Below are positions 33,928 through 43,209 of a DNA stretch of 64,000 nt, in pieces. The notes under the pieces were generated by a model. The model did not search any database. It saw nothing but the letters and a program-made list of their open reading frames with translations, and was not told the origin of the DNA. The stretch lies in the NCBI GenBank assembly GCA_963755375.1, contig CAVWKG010000003.1, positions 310,001 to 374,000 of the forward strand, in the 5' to 3' direction. The position numbers and the translations under genes were made by a program. The stretch comes from Bog-473 sp963755375. Its GTDB lineage: Bacteria; Actinomycetota; Acidimicrobiia; Acidimicrobiales; RAAP-2. How positions within the stretch are numbered: position 1 is the first letter of the stretch; the number at the start of each line of letters is the position of its first letter.

Positions 33928-35012
33928 CGGTGACCTCCGATGCGGTTCTTGGCACTTTGGCCCATTTTCGCCATACCCAGGATAGGACGAAGAACGGCCC
34001 CGGTGCTTCGAGAAGAGGGCACCAGGACGTTTGCGAGAGTTCGGCGGCCCGGCCAGAGACGGTTGATCATGGAGTTGTGGGGATCGGTGCAGGAATCCGC
34101 CCACAAGCGCCCCTCCGCAGCAAAGCACTCCATGTCACGAACCTCCAACTGGAACCCGGGAGAACTGGAGGCGTACCGCTCGTCGTAGGCACTCTTGAAA
34201 CAGAACACGGCGTCGCCCGAGATGAGGTTGCATTTCATGGCAATCGGCTTGCCTGAGACCTCGAGGCTTCTCAGTTGGAGGCAACCCCGGCGGGCGAAGG
34301 CTGCGCACACCTCCCTGAAGAATTGTGCATGTTCTGGCTTGGACGCCAGGGCTGTTCCGTTCGCCCCTTTCCATCCACTCGCCTCCAGGTTCAAGAACTC
34401 ATCTATCGCCACAGGTTCACCGCTGCGTTCAACGATGACGGCAGAAGCCGCCATCTCCCCTTCGAGGCGACGGGCAAGCCTGGAGACTTCCCGGCGAACG
34501 CGTCCGCCGAGTGCGGAGCTGCTCTGGTCTTGACGGAGGACCGCCCGCTCATACGAGTTCCCAATCACCGGCTGGTGGCGGCTCTTGCTCATGGCCTGGT
34601 TGAGGGCCCATTCCACGACGCCCCCGGTACCCAACTTGTCGATTGCAAGGATTCTCTGCCGGCCGGCCCAGCGGTTCAACTCGTCCAGTAGTCCCTCGAG
34701 AGAACCCAACGGTTGGTCGGCGTCCAGCATGGGAGTGCCCAGGAAGCAATACGGATGGACCCAGTTGCGAACGACACGGGGCCCCACCCCCCGCCATAAC
34801 CGGCTCGAGCACACGGGGAGCGCAGCTTTGAGAATTCCGCTGTCAACGAACAATGCGAGGTAGATACTTGACGATTTCAGATGCCGCGCAGCTGCCAGGA
34901 CGAACTCCGCCTCGAAAAAGGCGTTCGGCTCGGCCGCCCGGCACGCCAAATCCTTCCAGGCATCAATTAGTTCGACAGATTTGTGAGGGAGTTCGACCAT
35001 TGTCGTCTGCAT
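33924..35012 (-). CDS. FemAB/CelD-like GNAT-fold acyltransferase
   Basis: The 362-residue protein contains AAEPNAFFEAEFVLAAARHL near the N-terminus, a middle RREVSRLARRLEGE coil and the C-terminal lobe LRSLEVSGKPIAMKCNLISG with FKSAYDERYASSSPGFQLE, a typical CoA-binding GNAT region in Mig-14/CelD-type proteins. First gene of the acyltransferase-JmjC-acyltransferase operon. An internal Met at codon 5 is an alternative start. Confidence 0.82.
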   Translation of the reverse strand: MQTTMVELPHKSVELIDAWKDLACRAAEPNAFFEAEFVLAAARHLKSSSIYLALFVDSGILKAALPVCSSRLWRGVGPRVVRNWVHPYCFLGTPMLDADQPLGSLEGLLDELNRWAGRQRILAIDKLGTGGVVEWALNQAMSKSRHQPVIGNSYERAVLRQDQSSSALGGRVRREVSRLARRLEGEMAASAVIVERSGEPVAIDEFLNLEASGWKGANGTALASKPEHAQFFREVCAAFARRGCLQLRSLEVSGKPIAMKCNLISGDAVFCFKSAYDERYASSSPGFQLEVRDMECFAAEGRLWADSCTDPHNSMINRLWPGRRTLANVLVPSSRSTGAVLRPILGMAKMGQSAKNRIGGHR

Positions 35013-35891
35013 GTCACCTCGGGTCCCAACCGCCGCCGCGGCCCCTCCGGACTATGGGTCGCTGATGGATCGGGAGCGTAGCCCATGCCGTGGACGGGGC
35101 GGTATTGGATCGGCAGATTCAGAGTCTCGGGTACGACGTGTGGCAATCAAGGGGGCACTCGCCCGCGTGGACTGGACGCTGCGTCGAGCGCTCCATCCGA
35201 TCGACAGTGATTCGGTGACCGACCTCCCGTCCGCGCTCCCGCTTCGAGAACCATTGTCGATGCCACTGTGTTCCTCGCAACCCTCCGCCACATCCCAACC
35301 TTTCGTGGTGCCAAGAGGCGTGTCCGCTCGACCTTCTCGGGGTGTCTGAGGGAGCGAGCGTTCTTTGCGGCCAGGAAGAACGACGAACGGTTCGGCCAGT
35401 CCCCCATTTCACGCGCGTGATGCGATCTGACTCTTGAATCCACGAGGAGGCAATGAAACACTTGGTCGTTACTCTCAGCGGCTGCGATCGGGGGGAGTGA
35501 GCGGCCGGGTAGCCCAGGGGGTGTCGCGGTGAGAACCTTTGCGGTGCATGGCACCTTCGACAGACTGAATGCCGGGCGAGTGTGCCCCACTGCCCTCGAC
35601 GCGGCGCAGTTCAGCGTCACGGACCTGACCCCGAACCTGCTCCCTCGTCCCGGAGTCCCTGGTGACGGATCGTCTGCCGGCGGCACGGAAGAGGTGGCGC
35701 GACTTCGGCTCCCCGTCACACGGTGGCTCGGACATGTCTTCCCGTGACTGCCGGCTCGACAGAGCAGACCTCTGCGCTAGGCTCGCGAGCCGGTCCTCGC
35801 TGGACACCAGGCGGCAGCGTCCAGAGGACTGAGACGGTTTTTGGACGATCCGATTCTTGGACAAATCGTGGCGAACGGCGGGCTCGAAGAA
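35013..35891. other. Spacer of about 880 bp with a possible decayed gene
   Basis: Plus-strand fragments look like parts of a protein start split between frames: VAIKGALARVDWTLRRALH near 35140-35200, and LATLRHIPTFRGAKRRVRS near 35260-35330, ending at TGA about 35423. This resembles the N-terminus of an FkbM-type methyltransferase but without its core. A 15-codon frame (MKHLVVTLSGCDRGE) starts at 35453 just after GAGGAGG. The rest shows nothing clear; the 35529 frame is not convincing. Confidence 0.3.
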
Positions 35892-38264
35892 ATGAGTGAA
35901 GGTGCGGCTCCGCTCCCGGTGGGCGACGGGCTCCCGGTGGGCGACGGGCTCCCGGTGGGCGACGGGGACCAACGAGGTCTCGACAGCCGAACTGGTCATC
36001 GCTCTCCTTTCGGCCCACCGCACACGGTTACGGTCATCATCTGCGCATACTCTGAACGTCGCTGGAGCTCACTCGTAGATGCAATCAGATCGATACGCAT
36101 GCAGCGGCGGCTTCCTGACCAGGTCATCGTGGTCATCGACCACAACGAAGACCTACTCCGGCGGTCCCGGGCGACGTTTCCGAGTGACGTGGAAGTGCTC
36201 GCCAATGAGGAAGTCGCGGGTTTGTCCGGAGCCCGCAATACTGGCGTCCGGGTGGCGACAGGCGACGTGGTCGCCTTCCTCGACGACGACGCTGAGGCAG
36301 AGCCGGGTTGGCTCGAAGGGCTACTCGCTGAATACCTCCCGCATGTCGTGGGCGCGGGTGGCGCGGCCTTGCCAGTCTGGCCCCGAAGTGGGCGCCCTCG
36401 ATGGTTCCCTCACGAGTTCGACTGGGTCGTGGGCTGCAGCTACCGCGGCTTGCCGGACACCGTTGCGCCCCAGCGCAATCTCATCGGCGCTGCCATGTCG
36501 TTCCGTCGTTCGGTCTTCGACGAGGTCGGCGACTTTGACACGGACATGGGACGCCTCGGCACGATTCCGCTCGGCTGCGAGGAGACTGAGTTCGCTCTTC
36601 GCGTTCGGAAGACCTTCACTGGAACCGAACTCGTACACGTCCCACTCGCCGTGGTCAACCATCACGTGGGAGCCGAGCGGACGAAAGTCCGGTACTTCCT
36701 GAGACGCTGCTTTGCGGAGGGTGTCTCTAAGGCGGCTGTCGCACAGCGGGCCGGCAGCGAGCAGGCGCTCGCCAGTGAACGCACGTACGTCCGCTCCACG
36801 TTGCCCAGCGGAATCCAAGGCGGATTGCGTGCCGGCTTCCGGGGCGACCTTGGAGGCTTCGCTCGGTCCGTGATGATCGTTGCCGGCCTCCTCACGACGA
36901 CCGTTGGCTATCTGTCTGGATATCTGTCGCCAAGAGCCCGGAGATCTCAGCGACAATCAAAGGACACGACTGTTGAACCGACCGAGGGGAGACGACTCTT
37001 TGCGACGTTCGGATACCTCCTTTCGAAGTCTGGCGCAACCGCGGTTATCGGCCTGATCTACTGGTCGCTGGCAACTCACCTCTTCCGGGCGCAAGAAGTC
37101 GGCCTCGCTGCAGCAGCATCATCGACTGCATTCTTCCTGGCAGCAATGGGGGTCCTCGGCATCGCGATCCTCTTGCTCGCTGAGCTCAAATCGATTGACG
37201 AGGCATCTCGGCGTGTCGTCGTCACCACTGGAATCGGAGTCGCGTGCCTTGTGGTCCTGGCGATTTCAATCGGCGCAATGTTTCTCTCGCCCATCCTCGG
37301 AAAGAGCCTGAGAATCATCGGGCATGATCCGGTCACTGCCGCCCTTTTCATCGCCGGCGGTGTGGCCACTGTGGCAACCATCACCTTCGACAATGTCGCG
37401 ATTGGACTGAATCGCGGCTCAGCACAGCTCACGCGGGGCATCGTCGCCTCCGTTCTCAAGGTTGCTTGTTTGGCCCTTCTCGTCTTCCTAGGAACGAGAA
37501 CCACCGCGGGTCTCATGCTCTCCTGGGCCGCGGGGCTCGCCATTTCTTTTCTGGTCTGTCTTCCTATGCTCCGGCTAGAGCGCGTCCGCCGCGGCGACGG
37601 GGGGATAAGCCAAAGAATCGCTCTCATACGCCGGTACGGCATGCTTTCCCTCAACCATCACGCGCTCAATCTGTCGATCAACTCAGCTTCATTCATTGTC
37701 CCAGCGATGGCCGCCCTCCTCATCGCTCCTCGGCAAGTCGCCTACTTCATCACCGCTGACTTGGTGGCGACCGCCGTGCTGATTATCCCTTATCTGCTCA
37801 CACTTTCGCTGTTCGCGGCGAAGTCAGAGGACCCTCAAATTCTCCACCAACTGCTTCGTCGGACTCTGCCTCTTGGACTCGCCGCGTGCGGTGCGATCGT
37901 GGTCGTCGTTGAACTTGCAGCTCCGTTGATCCTTCAGTTCTTCGGCCACGCCTATGCAGTCAATGGAAGTACAGCTCTGCGACTTCTCATACTCATTGGT
38001 CCTTCGTACGTGATCAAAGATCACTATGTGGCTATCCGCAGGGCGCAAGGACGTCTTCGCGATGCCACAAGAGTCATCTCTCTCGGAACCGCTGCGGAAG
38101 CTGCCGGCGTCGCCGTGGGGGGCGCATTCTGGGGAGTGACAGGACTCTGCCTCGGATGGGCGCTTGCCGCGGCGTGCGAAGCCCTCGTTCTTGCGCCCAG
38201 TGTTTTTCAGGTCTACCACCGGGTGCCGGTCGCGGAGTCCCTCCGTGGTGACGCACCTCGGTAA
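35892..38264 (+). CDS. Fusion: GT2 glycosyltransferase plus Wzx-type flippase
   Basis: The 790-residue protein, starting at ATG 35892 (a TTG at 35841 would add 17), has an N-terminal LPVGDG triple repeat. Next is a GT2 domain (residues about 45-320: VTVIICAYSERRWSSL, then the donor/metal site VAFLDDDAEAEPGWL). From about residue 370 onward it has 12-14 membrane helices like oligosaccharide flippases (LFATFGYLLSKSGATAVIG and YWSLATHLFRAQEVGLAAAA). One chain would thus join sugar addition on the cytosolic face to flipping of the lipid-linked product. The frame is continuous with even codon use, so the fusion is not an obvious artefact. Confidence 0.88.
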   Translation: MSEGAAPLPVGDGLPVGDGLPVGDGDQRGLDSRTGHRSPFGPPHTVTVIICAYSERRWSSLVDAIRSIRMQRRLPDQVIVVIDHNEDLLRRSRATFPSDVEVLANEEVAGLSGARNTGVRVATGDVVAFLDDDAEAEPGWLEGLLAEYLPHVVGAGGAALPVWPRSGRPRWFPHEFDWVVGCSYRGLPDTVAPQRNLIGAAMSFRRSVFDEVGDFDTDMGRLGTIPLGCEETEFALRVRKTFTGTELVHVPLAVVNHHVGAERTKVRYFLRRCFAEGVSKAAVAQRAGSEQALASERTYVRSTLPSGIQGGLRAGFRGDLGGFARSVMIVAGLLTTTVGYLSGYLSPRARRSQRQSKDTTVEPTEGRRLFATFGYLLSKSGATAVIGLIYWSLATHLFRAQEVGLAAAASSTAFFLAAMGVLGIAILLLAELKSIDEASRRVVVTTGIGVACLVVLAISIGAMFLSPILGKSLRIIGHDPVTAALFIAGGVATVATITFDNVAIGLNRGSAQLTRGIVASVLKVACLALLVFLGTRTTAGLMLSWAAGLAISFLVCLPMLRLERVRRGDGGISQRIALIRRYGMLSLNHHALNLSINSASFIVPAMAALLIAPRQVAYFITADLVATAVLIIPYLLTLSLFAAKSEDPQILHQLLRRTLPLGLAACGAIVVVVELAAPLILQFFGHAYAVNGSTALRLLILIGPSYVIKDHYVAIRRAQGRLRDATRVISLGTAAEAAGVAVGGAFWGVTGLCLGWALAAACEALVLAPSVFQVYHRVPVAESLRGDAPR
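35913..35966 (+). repeat. Three tandem 18-bp repeats in the fusion gene
   Basis: CTCCCGGTGGGCGACGGG occurs three times without change, encoding LPVGDG three times. Length changes would stay in frame. It may vary between strains. Confidence 0.95.
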
Positions 38265-38308
38265 TGTAAAACCGGCGCCCGACGCCGACCTCCCGTTGTC
38301 TTCGCCGC

Positions 38309-39652
38309 TTAGCTGTAGACCTGGACCTCGCTCACGTCCATCGCGTTGTTGCCCGTCAGCCCCGAGCCCGTCCCGCCGACGGTGTGGTATCCCGACTGTG
38401 TGGGAGCAGAGAAGGCATTCCACAAGATCAGTGTCCAGGGGATATCGGGTACGGCGCCCTGTTGCTCTGCCATGAGTACGCCGTTGAAGTAGAACTTGAC
38501 CGTCTGCGCAGCCGGGTCAACCTCCATGCCGTAGGTGTTCCATTGCGTAAGTTCGGTGGAGGACCAGTTTGCGCCGGGTTTGAACTGGAGTGGCTGCGCT
38601 CCGCTCGGCTCGTGGTAGTTCGGGGCATAGTTGAAGTTTGGGTTGGTTTCATTCGGTGCGCCTGTCTCGTCGGGCAGGAACCCGGCTTCCATCATGTCGA
38701 TTTCCGGCGGGTCGCTCGCGTCGGTTGGTACGAGCCAGATGGCGGGCCACTCTCCAGCCTGCGAGTCAGGCATCTTGGCTCTGACCTGCACGTACCCACT
38801 GGTGACCGTGAACTTGCTGGTCAGGCAACCGCCGCGCGTGTTCCACCCGTCGGAGGCGTAGGTGTCGTCGTAGACCAGATTCAGACTCAGGCCGTTGTCA
38901 ACGACGACCTCGTTGGGATCGAAATATGTCTGATGCGTCGCCGTGCCCGTCGCGCCGAAGCCGATCGGTCCACCCGTGGTGTAGCCCGGGAACCAGTTGT
39001 TGGTATTGAGCGTGGTCCCAGAGAACTGGTCATCGAGCGACAGCTGCGACGCGCGATAGCCCGTCGGCGGTGGCATCGACCCCGTGGCGGGAACTGTCGT
39101 TGTGCCGGTGGTCGTCGGTGGCACCGTGGCCGTGGCCGTGGCCGTGGTCGTGGTCGGGACGGCCGAGGCGCTGAATCTGGAGTCGCCGGGATACGAGAGC
39201 GTCGCGATGTAGGGGCCGTCCGCCGCCAACAACTCGTGCGATGCGACCAAACACCTCGCTTTGCCCGCCTTGGACAGAGCCGTCATGTCGGAGGTACACG
39301 GCACCGACTGTCCCTTCGCACTGGTTTCCCTCCCCCTCACGCTGCCGGTGGGGGCCGCGCCACTGTAGGGGTCCACCGGCGCCACGTCGCCCTTGAGCCT
39401 GAGGCTCCTCGATGTCAGCGTCGGGTTCACTGTGGCCGAGACCGCATTCGTCGTCGGCGGGGTCGTCAAGGTTCGCCGGAATCGGCCGGTCGCCGCGGTG
39501 ATGAGCTGCTTGCTCTGGCTCTCCATTGTCGTGTTCACCCGCACGGGTCCTTCCTGCGTGTGAATTTGTCCTCCAGGTCGAGCTTGCGACGAGAGCCACA
39601 CGACCGCCATCAAGGTCAAGCCGGCCACGAACGCACGGAAGCCGCTACGCAA
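38309..39652 (-). CDS. Secreted GH16-family glycoside hydrolase
   Basis: The 447-residue protein has a signal peptide (MRSGFRAFVAGLTLMAVVW), a variable region, a Thr-rich linker (residues about 155-195) coded by a GTGGCC/GTGGTC microsatellite, then a GH16 domain: LSLDDQFSGTTLNTNNW, SGYVQVRAKMPDSQAG and the catalytic EIDMME (ExDxxE) after PAIWLVP. The extracellular target is probably a beta-glucan or related glycan. It converges on the flippase fusion with a short CGGCG/CGCCG hairpin (38273-38287) between the stops. Second GH16 gene in the locus. Confidence 0.9.
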   Translation of the reverse strand: MRSGFRAFVAGLTLMAVVWLSSQARPGGQIHTQEGPVRVNTTMESQSKQLITAATGRFRRTLTTPPTTNAVSATVNPTLTSRSLRLKGDVAPVDPYSGAAPTGSVRGRETSAKGQSVPCTSDMTALSKAGKARCLVASHELLAADGPYIATLSYPGDSRFSASAVPTTTTATATATVPPTTTGTTTVPATGSMPPPTGYRASQLSLDDQFSGTTLNTNNWFPGYTTGGPIGFGATGTATHQTYFDPNEVVVDNGLSLNLVYDDTYASDGWNTRGGCLTSKFTVTSGYVQVRAKMPDSQAGEWPAIWLVPTDASDPPEIDMMEAGFLPDETGAPNETNPNFNYAPNYHEPSGAQPLQFKPGANWSSTELTQWNTYGMEVDPAAQTVKFYFNGVLMAEQQGAVPDIPWTLILWNAFSAPTQSGYHTVGGTGSGLTGNNAMDVSEVQVYS

Positions 39653-39958
39653 GATGGAGCCGCTTGAAACGGGGAGAGATGACCACCAACGCTACTCTCT
39701 CCGGAGAGCCACTTGCGGTTCTACCGCACCGCCCGTCCTCTGAGGCGGCCTCGGCCACAGGTCCACCCGTGCGTCGCGAGATCGTAGTGCTTTGGTGATG
39801 TCGAACTCGCCTGACGACTACTAGGCACACTAAGGCTTCCCGGCGGATCGACGCTGTCTGCGTCGAGTGGACGTCGTCTCCGGCGACGTCGGCCTGGCCA
39901 GGCAGTGGTTCACGGGCACTGCCACGGGTGCAGTACCGTCGAAACGGGAGGGACGCCC
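39653..39958. other. Divergent spacer
   Basis: Holds the start regions of the GH16 gene (minus) and the propeller-like secreted protein (plus). GGGAGG lies 7 bases before the GTG at 39959. No repeats or RNA seen. Confidence 0.4.
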
Positions 39959-41698
39959 GTGAGACGACGGAGGAGGAGTGCTGCAGCCGCGTTCGTGGCC
40001 GCCGCCGTGATCTCGCTAGGCCTTACGATCGGTGTGGCGCCCGGCGTTGCGTCGCCGGGCACACCCGTGCCCGGCGCGCCAAGCTGCCCAATGTTCCCGG
40101 CCGACAACGTCTGGAACACCCCCATCGCGAACCTGCCGGTTAATTCACAGAGCACTGCGTGGCTGGCCAGCATGGACACCTCCACCACGAACATCCACTT
40201 CGTCTTTGGGCCGACGTACGGCCTGCCCTTCACGGTGGTGTCCCCGTCACAGCCGCTGGTGCCCATCACGTTTCACTACGCCTCCCAAAGCGATCCCGGT
40301 CCGTACCCATTCAGTGCCACCACGGCCATCGAGGGCGGTCAGAACGCCACCGGTGATCGCGACTCAATCATGGTCAACCCGGTCACCTGCTCTCTCTACG
40401 AGCTCTACGACGCGCAGTACAGCCCGTTCGGCTCGACCGCCGGAGCGGGTGCCATCTGGAACCTCAACTCCAACGCCCTGCGGCCGGCCGGTTGGACGTC
40501 GGCAGACGCAGCCGGGCTGCCGATCCTTCCCGGGCTCGTACGCCAAGACGAGCTGCAGTCGGGCGCCATCACCCACGCCATCCGGATGACGGCCGAGGCA
40601 ACGGACACCTCGTACATCTGGCCTGCCCGCCACCAGTCGGGCAGCGCGTCCGACCCGGATCTCCCGCCCATGGGGGCCCGTTTCCGGCTCAAGGCCAGCT
40701 TCGATATCTCGGGCTACTCCCCTCAGGCCCAGGTGGTGCTGCGCGCCATGCAGCAGTACGGGTTGATCCTGGCCGACAACGGCCCCACATGGTCCTTCTA
40801 CGGCACGGCGGACTCGAACTGGCCTATCGCCTTGGTCGACGAGCTGGACACCGTGCCGGCGAACGCCTTCGAGGCGGTGGACGAGTCGTCACTGATGGTC
40901 GACCCCAACTCGGGGCAGGCCCTCCAACTCGGCGCATCGGTCAACTGCTCGTCCGCTCCGGGCTACCGCCTGGCGGCCGCCGACGGCGGCGTGTTCTCGT
41001 TCTGCGAGCCGTTCCTCGGCTCCATGGGTGGCGTACACCTGAACGCCCCGATGGTGGGGATGGCCGAGACCCCGGGGGATGGGGGCTACTGGGAGGTGGG
41101 CTCCGACGGGGGCATCTTCACCTTCGGCGACGCAACCTTCCACGGTTCGACCGGGAGCCTGCACCTCAATGCGCCCATCGCGGCCATGGCGGCGACCGCC
41201 GACGGCGGCGGCTACTGGCTGGTGGCCTCGGACGGTGGCATCTTCAGCTACGGCGACGCCAAGTTCTACGGCTCGGCGGGGTCAATCCACCTCAACAAGC
41301 CCATCGTGGGCATGGCGCCGACCCCCGACGGCGGCGGCTACTGGCTTGTGGCCTCGGACGGTGGCATCTTCAGCTACGGCGACGCCAAGTTCTACGGCTC
41401 CCGCGGCGGTCAGCCCCTCAACACGCCCATCGTCGGCATGGCGGCGACCGCCGACGGCGGCGGCTACTGGCTGGTGGCGTCCGACGGGGGCATCTTCAGC
41501 TACGGCGACGCCGGGTTCTACGGCTCGCGCGGCGGTCAGCCCCTCAACAAGCCCATCGTCGGCATGGCCCCGAGCGCGACCGGACAGGGTTATTGGCTGG
41601 TCGCCTCCGATGGGGGCATCTTCAACTACGGCGATGCCGTCTTCCATGGCTCGACCGGGGGCATCGCGCTGGCTGCGTCGATCGTGGCGATGGGGTGA
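39959..41698 (+). CDS. Secreted protein with six 42-residue propeller-like repeats
   Basis: The protein of about 579 residues starts at GTG 39959 with GGGAGG seven bases upstream. The signal peptide is RRRRRSAAAAFVAAAVISLG followed by VAPGVASPG. Residues about 45-325 form a domain starting CPMFPADNVWNTPIANLPV, seen in uncharacterised secreted proteins. Residues about 336-579 are six repeats of the form YWLVASDGGIFSYGDA then FYGSxG and PIVGMA. Six such units of 42 residues fit a beta-propeller. Likely binds or processes extracellular glycan; no catalytic motif is recognised. Confidence 0.82.
   Translation: MRRRRRSAAAAFVAAAVISLGLTIGVAPGVASPGTPVPGAPSCPMFPADNVWNTPIANLPVNSQSTAWLASMDTSTTNIHFVFGPTYGLPFTVVSPSQPLVPITFHYASQSDPGPYPFSATTAIEGGQNATGDRDSIMVNPVTCSLYELYDAQYSPFGSTAGAGAIWNLNSNALRPAGWTSADAAGLPILPGLVRQDELQSGAITHAIRMTAEATDTSYIWPARHQSGSASDPDLPPMGARFRLKASFDISGYSPQAQVVLRAMQQYGLILADNGPTWSFYGTADSNWPIALVDELDTVPANAFEAVDESSLMVDPNSGQALQLGASVNCSSAPGYRLAAADGGVFSFCEPFLGSMGGVHLNAPMVGMAETPGDGGYWEVGSDGGIFTFGDATFHGSTGSLHLNAPIAAMAATADGGGYWLVASDGGIFSYGDAKFYGSAGSIHLNKPIVGMAPTPDGGGYWLVASDGGIFSYGDAKFYGSRGGQPLNTPIVGMAATADGGGYWLVASDGGIFSYGDAGFYGSRGGQPLNKPIVGMAPSATGQGYWLVASDGGIFNYGDAVFHGSTGGIALAASIVAMG
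40964..41695 (+). repeat. Six tandem 123-126-bp coding repeats
   Basis: Units start at 40964, 41087, 41213, 41339, 41465 and 41591 with an exact 126-bp period after the first. Units 3-5 are nearly identical in DNA, so recent expansion or gene conversion is likely. The outer units are diverged. Confidence 0.93.
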
Positions 41699-42307
41699 CA
41701 CCCGGGCCCGGTCGGGCCGTGCCTCGGTGACGCGGCGCTTCGGACGTCTTGCGGACGGCTCCCGCTCCGAGCCTCGACAACGATCGTCCTGAGGGACACA
41801 GATGGTGACCAGCTCCACCGGGTCACCCGATCCGGGGTGGCGACGCGATCGCAATAACCGTGTCAGAAGGTCCGTCGCGAAAGCTCTCGTTCGGTTGTGG
41901 GAACGTTGTTGCTATTTATTGCGATCGGTACTATGAGTGCAGAATCGACTCTATTACTCGAGGTGGAATGTCACTGGCACTCTCCTTGGTTAGCGGGATG
42001 GCGGGAGGCCGGCGGCGCGTGAGCGTCCTCTCATCTGCCTCCGACCGCTGCTCAGGGCCATGATGGTGAGGAAGGTCTCGCGCCCAAAGTGTTCGACTCG
42101 TCGCGCCTTCGAGAGCTCGTCGAGATCAAAAGCAGTGCCAATCGGCCCCCGTGGAAGCACCGTAGTTCAGTCTGTAAGGTAACGACCGTTGCCCCATCTG
42201 ATGGCGTCGGAGTCGGATGGGCAAGAAATGGGGTGGGTGACGTGGGCGGATACCCAGACACCGTGGTTCGGAGAGCGGGCAGGCGCAGGCGACGGAGAGT
42301 TCCAGAG
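41699..42307. other. Spacer of about 600 bp
   Basis: No gene recognised. A locally AT-rich stretch around 41900-41965 (with GTTGCTATTTATTGCGATCGG) stands out and may hold a promoter for the downstream GT2 gene. No inverted repeats were found by eye. Confidence 0.35.
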
Positions 42308-43177
42308 GTGGGCCTCAAGGCGTCGGCGGATGAGATGCCGCGGGTCCTCCCAATAATCGGAGCGCGAGATACGGAGCCCACTGTCAGCATCGTGATTCCG
42401 GCGAAGAACGAGGCGCGAAACCTGCCGCTCGTCTTCGCGAAACTTCCTGAGGATTGCGAAGTGATCCTCGTGAATGGGAACTCAACCGACGACACCGTCA
42501 ATGTCGCGCAGCGCCTGAGACCGGACATCACCGTTATCGGCCAGACGCGTACGGGCAAAGGGAATGCCCTTGCCTGCGGCTTTGCCGCAGCCTCGGGCGA
42601 CTTCATCGTCATGATCGACGCGGACGGCTCGAACGACCCGGCGGAAATCCCCCGCTTCGTCGCTGCCCTGAAGGAAGGGGCCGACTTCGCCAAGGGGTCC
42701 CGGTTCCTCGCCGGCGGGGGAAGCCTGGACATCAGTTTAGTCAGGAGATTCGGCAACTTCTGGCTCAACAGGACCGTCAACCTGTTCTATGGAACTCGAT
42801 ACACGGACCTCTGTTATGGCTACAACGCCTTCCGGCGAGAGTGCCTCGGCGTCATGGGGCTCAATCCAATCGAAATCGAAACTTCCGAGCGTGGGGCGAT
42901 GCTCTGGGGGGACGGATTCGAGGTGGAGACGTTGATCAATGTGCGGATTGCAAAAGCCAGACTCCGGGTGACGGAGGTACCGAGTTTCGAGTCGCTCCGT
43001 CATTTCGGCGCGAGCAACCTCAACGCCTTCTCCGACGGCCTTCGAGTCCTGCAGACCATCCGCGCGGAGCGCAATGGCTCTGCGCGGAACTCTGGCGTGG
43101 ATTCTGCGTGGGCTGAACGCAAGACAGGAGCTTCGTGGGCCTTGTTGTCCACCACCTTGAGCGAAGAGGTCAGCTGA
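42308..43177 (+). CDS. GT2-family glycosyltransferase, polyprenyl-phosphate sugar synthase-like
   Basis: The protein of 289 residues starts at GTG 42308 with GGAGAG eight bases upstream; ATG 42335 is the alternative. The GT-A fold begins VSIVIPAKNEARNLPLVF, the DxD-type metal site is VMIDADGSNDP (residues about 97-107), and AKGSRFLAGGGSLDI follows. The pattern matches dolichyl/polyprenyl-phosphate mannose or glucose synthases that supply lipid-linked sugar donors, which would suit the GT-C-like protein at 25-28 kb. No C-terminal membrane helices. Confidence 0.9.
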   Translation: MGLKASADEMPRVLPIIGARDTEPTVSIVIPAKNEARNLPLVFAKLPEDCEVILVNGNSTDDTVNVAQRLRPDITVIGQTRTGKGNALACGFAAASGDFIVMIDADGSNDPAEIPRFVAALKEGADFAKGSRFLAGGGSLDISLVRRFGNFWLNRTVNLFYGTRYTDLCYGYNAFRRECLGVMGLNPIEIETSERGAMLWGDGFEVETLINVRIAKARLRVTEVPSFESLRHFGASNLNAFSDGLRVLQTIRAERNGSARNSGVDSAWAERKTGASWALLSTTLSEEVS

Positions 43178-43209
43178 TGCTGCTCCCCATGCGCAAGGGA
43201 GCGGCGACT

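Noticed and set aside
35529..35747. 72-codon plus-strand frame starting MRTFAVHG
   Set aside because: No family and uneven codon use; probably chance in the spacer.
35475..36023. Minus-strand frame with PVAHRE repeats
   Set aside because: It is the reverse reading of the 18-bp coding repeat in the flippase fusion.
40964..41695. Regular direct repeats considered as CRISPR
   Set aside because: The 126-bp period is in frame within a coding sequence, with no spacers.
42089..42307. Upstream extension of the GT2 gene
   Set aside because: The first 73 codons are Arg-rich and do not fit the GT2 fold; the GTG at 42308 has a ribosome site.
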